Notes: generated from the letters alone by a model not told the origin. Shown: positions 1 through 6,123, counted from the first letter of the stretch. The stretch is 13,792 nt of DNA from Oleiagrimonas sp036379395 (GCA_036379395.1 DASVGR010000108.1:1-13792), one strand, 5' to 3'. A program made the numbers and translations.

Positions 1-1
1 A

Positions 2-235
2 GCCGTGCACGGCTCGGCGCCCGACATCGCCGGCAAGAACGTCGCCGATCCGTGCGCGCTGCTGCTTGCCGCCGCGGAAATGCTGGATCACCTCGGCATG
101 GTCGAGAACGGCACGCGCATCCGCAGCGCGATCCGCGCCACGCTGGCGGCGCATGACCGCGTCACGCCGGATCTTGGCGGCAACGGCACCACCGTAACGT
201 TCGCCGACGCATTGGCCGGGCGTGTGGGCAGTTGA
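2..235 (+). CDS. NAD-type isocitrate dehydrogenase, C-terminal part (partial, 5' end outside window)
   Basis: The last 77 codons of an isocitrate/isopropylmalate dehydrogenase-family enzyme are present; the reading frame is open to the left edge, so the start lies outside. The family carries out Mg2+-dependent oxidative decarboxylation of a 2-hydroxy acid with NAD(P)+ in the cytoplasm. Seen: HGSAPDIAGK followed by ADPCALLLAAAEML, which is the cofactor-binding loop and adjacent helix of the family, and the C-terminal DLGGNGTTVTFADAL block. The wording resembles the roughly 335-residue NAD-dependent isocitrate dehydrogenases of xanthomonads rather than the longer NADP enzyme of E. coli. A 3-isopropylmalate (LeuB) or tartrate/homoisocitrate dehydrogenase is less likely but cannot be excluded without the N-terminal substrate-binding residues. 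It ends with TGA and is followed by 260 nt of gene-free, highly structured DNA. Confidence 0.85.
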   Translation, partial: AVHGSAPDIAGKNVADPCALLLAAAEMLDHLGMVENGTRIRSAIRATLAAHDRVTPDLGGNGTTVTFADALAGRVGS

Positions 236-262
236 CCCGCGGAAGCGGCGTCCAGGCGATCA

Positions 263-457
263 GGGTTGCCATCCATGGCGAAGAGCTCCGTGGTGGAACC
301 CGTGCGCGGTTGACAGGGTGTTGAACGACACGCTGTTAACGCGGGTCATGGACGACCCGTCGCGAATCGAGGGCTTCAAATGCTGGATTCGCGGTGCCGG
401 GTCCGGACACGCGCCGGACTCGGCACGTTGAAAAAGTGCAGGGACAGCACTTTTCAA
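263..457. other. Array of six abutting hairpins in the intergenic region
   Basis: The gene-free stretch 236-495 contains six stem-loops laid almost end to end. H1 263-301: 14 pairs with two single-base bulges (268, 272) and one G-U. H2 309-340: 12 of 13 pairs, including one G-U. H3 341-360: 7 pairs. H4 361-393: 8 perfect pairs around a 17-nt loop. H5 394-426: 13 pairs with one G-U and a 7-nt loop. H6 428-457: 11 pairs with one bulged A. Stem sequences differ from one another, so this is not a simple tandem repeat. G-U positions are strand-specific, and most were scored on the plus strand. It lies downstream of the isocitrate dehydrogenase gene (+) and of the AhpD-like gene (-). It could be a structured RNA, a composite 3'-end element, or a degenerate REP/MITE-like insertion. 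Function unknown. Confidence 0.6.
428..457. terminator. Probable bidirectional intrinsic terminator
   Basis: The stem TTGAAAAAGTGC / GCACTTTTCAA has one bulged A and a 7-nt loop (AGGGACA). The A-rich and T-rich arms make the GTGC/GCAC core look like a terminator followed by T's on either strand: four on plus, five on minus. It sits 38 nt past the stop of the AhpD-like gene on the minus strand and about 190 nt past the dehydrogenase stop on the plus strand. The GC core is only 4 bp, so termination strength is uncertain. Confidence 0.5.
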
Positions 458-495
458 CAATCTTCCGATGCTGCGCAACGCATCCTGGACTTTGT

Positions 496-963
496 TCAGC
501 CGAACATCCCGGGCTTGTAGCCGCCGACTTCGGGCTGCGCGGCGATGTTGATGCGGTTCAATCTGTTGATCAGCGTGACCAGCAAGGTCAGGTCCACCAG
601 TTCCTTCTCGTCGAACTGCGCGCGCGCCTCTTCGTACAGCGCGTCCGGCACCGACTGGTCGTGCGCAGGCAGCCCGGTCAACGCTTCGCACCACGCCAGC
701 GCCGCGCGTTCGCGCGCGTCGTAGAACGGCGTCTCGCGCCACGCCGGCAACACGTACAGGCGCTGTTCGGTTTCGCCGGCGGCGCGCGCATCCTTGCTGT
801 GCATGTCCAGGCAAAAGGCGCAGCCGTTGATCTGCGAGGCGCGCATTTTCACCAGTTCCAGCAGCGAATGCTCAAGGCCGCAGCCTTCCACGTATTGCTG
901 CAGGTCGCGCAGGGCCTTGAAACCGCCGGGAGCGGCCTTGGTGTAGTCAAAACGGATGCTCAT
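496..963 (-). CDS. AhpD-like carboxymuconolactone decarboxylase-family protein
   Basis: A 155-residue cytoplasmic protein of the CMD/AhpD fold (alkylhydroperoxidase-like). Seen: a redox CxxC in CAFCLDMH, with Cys48, Cys51 and His55, preceded by Glu36 in LLELVKMR. The Glu-12-Cys-3-Cys-4-His spacing matches the proton-relay and catalytic set of AhpD, and the C-terminal NRLNRINIA helix fits the single-domain subfamily. In the family such proteins reduce peroxides or act as thiol-disulfide oxidoreductases, usually as trimers or hexamers. The retained CxxC argues for a peroxidase-like role rather than true carboxymuconolactone decarboxylation. The start at 963 has a strong Shine-Dalgarno, GAGGAGA, five nt upstream. 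It is divergent from the CGNR regulator across a 132-nt region with an operator-like palindrome, so it is probably under that regulator. The substrate cannot be predicted. Confidence 0.88.
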   Translation of the reverse strand: MSIRFDYTKAAPGGFKALRDLQQYVEGCGLEHSLLELVKMRASQINGCAFCLDMHSKDARAAGETEQRLYVLPAWRETPFYDARERAALAWCEALTGLPAHDQSVPDALYEEARAQFDEKELVDLTLLVTLINRLNRINIAAQPEVGGYKPGMFG

Positions 964-1003
964 GGAAATCTCCTCGTTGAAAAATCGCCCGGCTGACGCG
1001 GCA

Positions 1004-1016
1004 ACCGCCTGGCGGT
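1004..1016. promoter_or_regulatory. Short perfect dyad ACCGCC-T-GGCGGT, possible protein-binding site
   Basis: A 6-bp perfect inverted repeat around one central base lies between the divergent -10 region and the start of the AhpD-like gene, probably in its 5' untranslated leader. With a 1-nt centre it cannot fold fully as RNA, so a DNA-binding site is more plausible than a hairpin. In GC-rich DNA such a dyad can also arise by chance. Confidence 0.2.
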
Positions 1017-1044
1017 CACCATCACCACGTCCAGCCGTCCAAAC

Positions 1045-1075
1045 GAATGCTAATGTATAATCCCATTAGGCATTC
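1045..1075. promoter_or_regulatory. Operator-like palindrome in the divergent promoter region
   Basis: The inverted repeat is GAATG-CTAATG (1045-1055), eight central bases (1056-1063), then CATTAG-G-CATTC (1064-1075). The inner CTAATG/CATTAG arms are perfect; the outer GAATG/CATTC arms are displaced by one extra G. The centre contains the best -10 box of the region, so a dimeric repressor bound here would block RNA polymerase. The obvious candidate binder is the CGNR protein encoded immediately downstream, acting on itself and on the divergent AhpD-like gene. A TetR- or MarR-type regulator encoded elsewhere is also possible. Confidence 0.5.
1056..1061 (+). promoter_or_regulatory. -10 box TATAAT for the CGNR-MFS operon
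   Basis: A perfect consensus TATAAT stands out in GC-rich surroundings, 35 nt before the CGNR start codon, implying a leader of only about 28 nt. No good -35 element is visible at 16-18 nt spacing (around 1032-1039), so basal activity may be modest. The box lies inside the palindrome 1045-1075. A minus-strand promoter for the AhpD-like gene probably overlaps it (TATACA reading leftward), also with a poor -35. Confidence 0.5.
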
Positions 1076-1095
1076 GTCCATCATGGCGCGACATC

Positions 1096-1680
1096 ATGAC
1101 TGCTGCAAAAGCGTGTTTTCCGTTGCTGGGGGAATCACCGTCCATCGACCTCGTCAACACGCGCGTGATCAAGCATGGCCAACCGGTGGACCTGCTTCCG
1201 ACAACGGCCGCGCTTTACGCCTGGCGGCGCCTGCAAGCACCGGGGCCGCTCTGGAGCTGGCGGCCGGATGCCGATGACCTGGCCGCACTGCACACCCTGC
1301 GCGACACGCTCGATACCCTGCTGCGCACACGCATCAACGGCGGCACGCCGCCACGCAAGGCCGTGGTGGCATTCAATCGCGCCTTGACTGGCTTGATGCC
1401 GGACGCGCATCTGGCGTGGGATGCCGCCGGTCCACGGCGGGTGTCGCGCCGGATGGACCGCGCCACGCGCCGCCAGCATCTTGTCAGCCGCCTGGCGCAC
1501 GACGCGCTGGCCATTCTCACTGGGCCGGACGCAGACCGTTTGCGCCAGTGCGCGCACCCCGACTGCATCCTGCTGTTCATCGCCCGCCATCCGCAGCGGC
1601 GCTGGTGCTCGGCGGATGTCTGCGGCAACCGCGCCCGCGTGGCACGGCATTATCAGCAACACAAGGACATCCACGCTTGA
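1096..1680 (+). CDS. CGNR zinc-finger transcriptional regulator (ABATE domain)
   Basis: A 194-residue protein with the two-part layout of the CGNR family. The N-terminal ABATE/DUF1470-like region begins with SPSIDLVNTRV. It is followed by a helical middle and a C-terminal zinc finger of about 45 residues. Seen in the finger: Cys152, Cys157, Cys171 and Cys176, the last opening the diagnostic CGNR tetrapeptide (176-179), then the basic tail RARVARHYQQHK. Family members are predicted stress- or ligand-responsive DNA-binding regulators, commonly next to transporters or oxidoreductases. The start ATG at 1096 is the first in frame after the -10 box; there is no clear Shine-Dalgarno, so translation may be weak. 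The stop overlaps the TTG start of the MFS gene, so the two are co-transcribed and probably translationally coupled. It is the likely regulator of this locus, including itself. Confidence 0.85.
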   Translation: MTAAKACFPLLGESPSIDLVNTRVIKHGQPVDLLPTTAALYAWRRLQAPGPLWSWRPDADDLAALHTLRDTLDTLLRTRINGGTPPRKAVVAFNRALTGLMPDAHLAWDAAGPRRVSRRMDRATRRQHLVSRLAHDALAILTGPDADRLRQCAHPDCILLFIARHPQRRWCSADVCGNRARVARHYQQHKDIHA

Positions 1681-2894
1681 CCCCGCCACTTTCCCCGCCC
1701 GGTGCCTCGCGCCGGATGCTGCCGCTGATCTGCGCGGCGGCGTTTCTGGTCTTTACGCAAACCTTCATGGTGGCGCCGCTCATTCCGCGCCTGACACGCG
1801 CCTTCGCCAGCCACGCCGCCTGGGTCGGCCTGGCCATCCCGGCCTACGTGGTGCCGCAGGCGCTAGCCACGCTGCTGATCGGCCCCTTGTCCGACCGCTT
1901 CGGTCGCCGCCGCATCATCCTGGCTTGCCTGGGCATTTTCGTGGTCGTCACAGCGCTGACGGCCACCAGCCGGACCATCGACACCTTCATTGCCTGGCGC
2001 GTGGCCGCCGGCCTTGCCGCGGCTGGCATCGTGCCGATCGGCCTGACGCTGATCGGTGACGAGGTGCCGTTTGCCCGACGTGGCAAGGCGGTGGGCTGGC
2101 TGTTCGGCGCGATTGCCGGCGGCACGGCCACCGGCGCGGCAGTCGGCGCATTGCTGGAACCGGTGATCGGCTGGCGCAGCCTGTTTCTGGTGGTATCCGC
2201 TGCCAGTACTTTGGTCGCCCTGGCACTGGCCATCGGCCATGCCCTGCCACGCCGCGGCGGCACCCGCGACCGCCTCGACTGGGCCGGCCTTGTCACCGGC
2301 TACCGCTGGCTGGCCGGACAGGCGCGCGCACGCCGCACTTACGCTTTCGTGCTCGTCAACGCGATCCTGCAATCGGGTGTGTTCACGTGGCTGGCGGTAT
2401 TTCTGCATCGCCATTACGGACTGGACGAAACCGGCATCGGCCTGGCGTTGCTGGGCTACGGCGTGCCCGGCCTGCTGCTGGGCGCGGTGATCGGACGCAT
2501 CGCCGATCGTTTCGGTCGGGCCCGCATCATTCCGGTCGGCATTGCCCTGACCGGCCTGTGCACGCTGGCGTTTGCCCTGCCCTTACCGTTGGCCGGCACC
2601 CGCGTGGCCATCGTCGCACTGTCGCTGGGGTTCGACCTGACCCAGCCCTTGCTGGCGGCCATCGCCACCGACCTGGGTGGCGGCCGTGGTCAGGCGGTGG
2701 CCGTGATGGCGTTTTCGCTGTTTGCCGGCTTCGGCCTGGGCAGCCTGCTGTTCGAGGCCGCCTTGACGACCGGCTTCGATACGGCTTTCACGCTGTTTGC
2801 GCTGGCGGCCTTTGTCGCCGCCGCCAGCGCGCGCCGGGCCTTTCGCGATGAACGTCCCGCGTCCCATCCCGCCGCGAGCCATCCTGCCCCATGA
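1677..2894 (+). CDS. MFS efflux transporter (DHA1-like, 12 TM)
   Basis: A 405-residue inner-membrane protein of the major facilitator superfamily, with about 12 hydrophobic segments in two six-helix halves. Seen: the family motif A in the first intracellular loop (GPLSDRFGRRRI) and its echo in the second half (GRIADRFGRARI), with helix 1 starting LICAAAFLVFTQTFMVAPLIP. The fold and length match drug/metabolite:H+ antiporters that export small molecules; the substrate is unknown. Start choice: TTG at 1677 overlaps the CGNR stop as TTGA and has AAGGA nine nt upstream. The first in-frame ATG (1716, 392 aa) lacks a ribosome-binding site but is possible, since the extra 13 residues are Pro-rich and precede helix 1. 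It is co-transcribed with the CGNR regulator, suggesting regulated efflux. Confidence 0.85.
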   Translation: MTPPLSPPGASRRMLPLICAAAFLVFTQTFMVAPLIPRLTRAFASHAAWVGLAIPAYVVPQALATLLIGPLSDRFGRRRIILACLGIFVVVTALTATSRTIDTFIAWRVAAGLAAAGIVPIGLTLIGDEVPFARRGKAVGWLFGAIAGGTATGAAVGALLEPVIGWRSLFLVVSAASTLVALALAIGHALPRRGGTRDRLDWAGLVTGYRWLAGQARARRTYAFVLVNAILQSGVFTWLAVFLHRHYGLDETGIGLALLGYGVPGLLLGAVIGRIADRFGRARIIPVGIALTGLCTLAFALPLPLAGTRVAIVALSLGFDLTQPLLAAIATDLGGGRGQAVAVMAFSLFAGFGLGSLLFEAALTTGFDTAFTLFALAAFVAAASARRAFRDERPASHPAASHPAP

Positions 2895-2959
2895 AAATCC
2901 GCGACAGCGGCATGCCCGCCAGCCGATTCAGGGGCGCCGAGCGCATCGCTGCCGCTTGA
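2891..2959 (+). CDS. 22-codon ORF overlapping the MFS stop; possible gene remnant
   Basis: An ATG at 2891 overlaps the MFS stop as ATGA and opens 22 codons ending in TGA at 2957-2959. The peptide begins MKIRDSGMP. From memory this resembles the N-terminus of some class I SAM-dependent methyltransferases, after which the similarity is lost. It may be the stub of a decayed third operon gene, or a chance ORF. No clear Shine-Dalgarno precedes it. The rest of the intergenic region up to 3063 shows no convincing coding sequence on either strand. Confidence 0.2.
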   Translation: MKIRDSGMPASRFRGAERIAAA

Positions 2960-3063
2960 GTACCGGCATGGTCGCATTCCGACAGCACCAACAACTTGCC
3001 GCGTGATCGGAAAACGCCGAATACGTCCACCGCCGACAAGTTTTCCAAATCCGCCACACACAC

Positions 3064-3099
3064 AAAAACCGCCGGAACCCGAGGATTCCGGCGGCTTTT
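3064..3099. terminator. Intrinsic terminator of the nuo operon, shared with the convergent MFS operon
   Basis: A perfect 9-bp GC-rich stem (CCGCCGGAA at 3069-3077, TTCCGGCGG at 3086-3094) has an 8-nt loop. On the minus strand it is followed by five T's and then a GT run, a textbook rho-independent terminator 27 nt after the nuoN stop. On the plus strand it is followed by C and four T's, so it can also stop readthrough from the MFS operon. This marks nuoN as the last gene of the complex I operon. Confidence 0.85.
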
Positions 3100-3120
3100 G
3101 GCAAGACCCGTTGCGCCGAA

Positions 3121-4566
3121 TCAGGCGCCGAAGGCGCTGCGGCACCAGCTGATCAGCGGGCCCCAGTACAAGCCGACCACCAGCAAGGCCAGACCATTGA
3201 TCGACAACACCCATAGCATCGTGTGGTCGCGCTGCAGAGCAATTTCGACGTCGTCCTCCGGCTTTTCGAAGTACATCACCCAGATGACGTGCAAGTAGTA
3301 CCACAAGCCGATGATGGCCATGACGATGCCGATGATGGCCAGCCACAGATAGCCCGCGTCGATGGCCGCCTGCAATGCCACCCACTTGGCGGCAAAGCCC
3401 CAGAATGGCGGCACACCGGCCAGCGAGAACATGGCAAACATCATCAGCAGCGCCAGCCACGGCGAGCGCTTGTTCAGACCCTTCAGGTCGCTGATCTTGT
3501 CGCACTCGAAGCCCTTGCGCGACAGCGCCAGGATCACGCCGAACGCGGCCGTGGCCATCAACGCGTAGCACACGCCGTAGAACAGCGCCGCGCCGTAGCC
3601 TTCGCCCTTGGCGTTGACGAACGCCATCAGCAGAAAGCCCATGTGCGCGATGGTCGAATAACCCATCATGCGCTTGAAATTGGTCTGCACGATGGCGACC
3701 AGGTTGCCGATGATCATCGACAAGGCGGCGATGACGGCCAGCATCAACTGCCACTGGTGCGTCATGAGGCCGTCCGGCGCAAACGCCGACAACAGGCGGT
3801 AGGCCAACGCAAACGCGCCCAACTTGGACACCGAGGCGATCAACGTGGTGATCGCGGTCGGCGCGCCGTCGTACACGTCCGGCAGCCACATGTGGAACGG
3901 CGCGGCGCCCAGCTCGAAGGCAATGCCCACGATCAGGAAGATCAGGCCGAACTTCAGCAGGTTGGACATGTGCGCCTGCTGCGCGGCCACGGCCAGTTGC
4001 GACAGGTCCAGCGTGCCGGCCGCGCCGTACACCATCGACATGCCGTACAGCAGCATGCCCGAGGCCAGCGCCGACAGCACGAAGTACTTGATGGCCGCTT
4101 CCGACGACAGCGGCGAATCGCGATTCATCGCCACCAGCGAGTACGACGACAGCGCCAGCATTTCCAGGCCAAGGTAGACCACGATGAGGTTGCCGGCCGA
4201 CGACAGCAGCATCAGGCCCAGGCCGGCGAACAGCATCAGCGAATAGAACTCGCCGATGTGCAGCTCGCGCTGCTTCAGGTACGGCCGCGAGTAGATGAAG
4301 ATCAGCACGATGGCCAGCAGGCCGAACACCTTGATGATCTCGGATGCACCGTCGCGGATGAACATGCCGCCAAACGCCGTCACCGTGTGGGGCGGCTGGC
4401 CGAAGATGACCAGCAAACCGGTGACCACGGCAATGGCGATGCCCAGCCAATGCGTGATGTTGCGTTGGCTCGGCTTGAGCCAGGCATCCAGCAGCAGCAG
4501 GATGCACACCGCCACCACCAGGTAGACCTCAGGCAGCATCACAAGAATGTCGTTCCAACTCATCAT
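3121..4566 (-). CDS. nuoN: NADH-quinone oxidoreductase subunit N
   Basis: A 481-residue antiporter-like membrane subunit of complex I with about 14 TM helices, adjacent to NuoM and NuoK in the membrane arm. Seen: TM5 Glu135 in YLGLEMLAL (E. coli Glu133), the TM7 block PFHMWLPDVYDGAPTA, and Lys248 in SVSKLGAF (E. coli Lys247). Unusual: the TM7 lysine of the family (E. coli Lys217, in FKL) aligns with Glu218 in FELGAAPFH, codon GAG; the 30-residue distance to Lys248 is the same as in E. coli, so the alignment looks secure. Two adjacent ATGs (4566, 4563) follow GAGGA, which overlaps the nuoM stop; 4566 is chosen for its 7-nt spacing. An upstream ATG at 4605 would overlap nuoM by 29 nt and adds residues absent from the family. 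Last gene before the terminator. Confidence 0.96.
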   Translation of the reverse strand: MMSWNDILVMLPEVYLVVAVCILLLLDAWLKPSQRNITHWLGIAIAVVTGLLVIFGQPPHTVTAFGGMFIRDGASEIIKVFGLLAIVLIFIYSRPYLKQRELHIGEFYSLMLFAGLGLMLLSSAGNLIVVYLGLEMLALSSYSLVAMNRDSPLSSEAAIKYFVLSALASGMLLYGMSMVYGAAGTLDLSQLAVAAQQAHMSNLLKFGLIFLIVGIAFELGAAPFHMWLPDVYDGAPTAITTLIASVSKLGAFALAYRLLSAFAPDGLMTHQWQLMLAVIAALSMIIGNLVAIVQTNFKRMMGYSTIAHMGFLLMAFVNAKGEGYGAALFYGVCYALMATAAFGVILALSRKGFECDKISDLKGLNKRSPWLALLMMFAMFSLAGVPPFWGFAAKWVALQAAIDAGYLWLAIIGIVMAIIGLWYYLHVIWVMYFEKPEDDVEIALQRDHTMLWVLSINGLALLVVGLYWGPLISWCRSAFGA

Positions 4567-4576
4567 GTGACGTTCC

Positions 4577-6076
4577 TCAAACCTTGACGACGGCCAGCTG
4601 GCCAATCAGGTGATGGACCGAAGCACCCATCAAATGGATCAACGGTTCCGGATCGATGCCGATGGCCAGCACCATCAGCCCCAGCACGGTCAGCACAAGG
4701 GCCTCGCGGAAGTTGATGTCCTTCATCTTGGCCACGCGCTCGGAAACCACATCGCCGAAAATGATGCGTTTGACGAGGTACAGCGTGTAGCCGGCACCGA
4801 TGATCAGCGCAAACGCGGCCACCAGCGCCACCCACGGGTTGGTGCTGAAGCTGGCCAGGATGACCATGAACTCGCCGACGAATCCACTGGTGCCCGGCAA
4901 ACCGCAGTTGGCCATGGCAAAGAACACGAAGAAGAAGCCGAACCACGGCATGACCTTGTTCAGGCCACCGAACACGGCAATTTCATGCGTGTGCAGACGG
5001 TCGTACATGACGCCGATACAGGCGAACATCGCACCCGACACGAAGCCGTGCGAAATCATCTGCACCAGCGCGCCCTGCATGCCCAGCTCGGCCGCGTCGA
5101 TGTTGTTGAAATCACGCACCAGGATGAAGGCGATGAAGAAGCCCAGCGTGACAAAAGCCATGTGCGCGATCGACGAATACGCGACCAGCTTTTTCATGTC
5201 TTTCTGCACCAGCGCCACGTAGCCGATGTAGACGATCGGGATGAGGCTGAGGACGATGATCAGCCAGCGGAAGTGATACGACGCATCCGGCGTGATGATG
5301 AGCGGAAAGCGCAGGAAGCCGTACGTGCCGACCTTCAGCATCACCGCGGCCAGCCACACCGAACCGCCGGTCGGCGCCTGCACGTGGGCGTCCGGCAACC
5401 ACGTGTGCACCGGCACCATCGGCACCTTGATGGCAAAGCCCAGCGCGAAACCGAAGAACATCCATTCCTGCTGCTGCATGGTGAACGGGTACGCCGCCAG
5501 CTGCTGGATGTTGAACGTGCCGGCCACGTGATGCATGTACAGCAACGTGATCAGGAAGAAGATCGAGCCGAAAAACGTGTAGATGAAGAACTTCATCGTG
5601 GCGTACAAGCGCCGCTCGCCGCCCCACACGCCGATGATGATGAACATCGGGATCAGCATGGCTTCGAAGAACACGTAGAACAGCAGCGCGTCGGTGGCGC
5701 AGAACACGCCGATCAGCAGGCCTTCGAGCACCAGCATGCAGGCCATGTACTGGCTGGCCTTGTCCTTGATGACTTCCCACGCGCCGATGATGACCAGCGG
5801 GCCGATGATCGTCGACAACAGGATCAAGGCGACCGAAATGCCGTCCACGCCAAGCGAGTAATGCACGTCCAGCGCCGGAATCCAGTTGCAGGACTCGACG
5901 AACTGCATCGCGGCGCTGTCGGCATTGAACGACGGCAGCAGGAACAGGCTCGCGACGAACGTGGCCAACGTGAAAGCCAGGGCGATCCAGCGCATGGCGC
6001 GCGAGTTGCGTGCAATGAGCACGGGAATCGCGCCCAGCATCGGCAACCAGATCAGCAGACTAAGGATGTGATTCAT
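4577..6076 (-). CDS. nuoM: NADH-quinone oxidoreductase subunit M
   Basis: A 499-residue antiporter-like proton-pumping subunit with about 14 TM helices, normal length for the family. Seen: TM5 Glu138 in FFEAMLIPMF (E. coli Glu144), TM7 Lys217 in AIKVPMVPVHTWLPDAHVQAP (E. coli Lys234), TM8 Lys248 in LKVGTYGFLR, and the SSIAHM block of the discontinuous helix region at 301-306. These are the charged residues of the hydrophilic axis along which protons move. The start ATG (6076) is preceded by AAGGA at 6 nt and overlaps by 4 nt (ATGA) the stop of a 16-codon ORF that fills the gap to nuoL. The stop is 10 nt before nuoN. Confidence 0.97.
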   Translation of the reverse strand: MNHILSLLIWLPMLGAIPVLIARNSRAMRWIALAFTLATFVASLFLLPSFNADSAAMQFVESCNWIPALDVHYSLGVDGISVALILLSTIIGPLVIIGAWEVIKDKASQYMACMLVLEGLLIGVFCATDALLFYVFFEAMLIPMFIIIGVWGGERRLYATMKFFIYTFFGSIFFLITLLYMHHVAGTFNIQQLAAYPFTMQQQEWMFFGFALGFAIKVPMVPVHTWLPDAHVQAPTGGSVWLAAVMLKVGTYGFLRFPLIITPDASYHFRWLIIVLSLIPIVYIGYVALVQKDMKKLVAYSSIAHMAFVTLGFFIAFILVRDFNNIDAAELGMQGALVQMISHGFVSGAMFACIGVMYDRLHTHEIAVFGGLNKVMPWFGFFFVFFAMANCGLPGTSGFVGEFMVILASFSTNPWVALVAAFALIIGAGYTLYLVKRIIFGDVVSERVAKMKDINFREALVLTVLGLMVLAIGIDPEPLIHLMGASVHHLIGQLAVVKV

Positions 6077-6123
6077 GCCGGATCCTTGTGAAAGCGGTAT
6101 TCAGGTGTCGGTTTGGTTGCCAT
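6073..6123 (-). CDS. 16-codon micro-ORF bridging nuoL and nuoM
   Basis: This short ORF fills the only sizeable gap between nuo genes in the window. Its ATG shares one base with the nuoL stop (TGATG, 6125-6121) and is preceded by GGAGGGG with a 4-nt gap. Its TGA overlaps the nuoM ATG (ATGA, 6076-6073). The predicted peptide, MATKPTPEYRFHKDPA, is hydrophilic, with no membrane segment and no cysteine. It matches nothing I recognise. Translating it would carry terminating ribosomes from nuoL directly onto nuoM, so it may act as a coupling device regardless of the peptide. It could instead be an open spacer that arose by chance; the GGAGGGG also encodes the last NuoL residues Gly-Gly-Val, which weakens it as independent evidence. 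Confidence 0.45.
   Translation of the reverse strand: MATKPTPEYRFHKDPA

Noticed and set aside
309..340. Integron attC-like site in the hairpin region
   Set aside because: The stem is palindromic and contains GTTAAC, but the RYYYAAC and GTTRRRY core boxes are not satisfied and there is no integrase or gene cassette nearby.
467..484. A seventh hairpin (GATGC/GCATC) after the array
   Set aside because: The stem is only 5 bp with an 8-nt loop, which is expected by chance, so it is not counted in the array.
394..996. Plus-strand open frame of 200 codons over the AhpD-like gene
   Set aside because: It is antisense to a gene with catalytic residues and a good ribosome-binding site, and its first part runs through the hairpin array.
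1416..1676. Upstream extension of the MFS frame within the CGNR gene
   Set aside because: It is out of frame with a well-supported zinc-finger gene and reads as Arg/Pro-rich shadow sequence; the MFS family starts near 1677-1716.
2788..3063. Minus-strand open frame of 91 codons between nuoN and the MFS gene
   Set aside because: It begins right at the T-tract of the nuo terminator, has no ribosome-binding site, runs antisense into the MFS gene and shows no domain.
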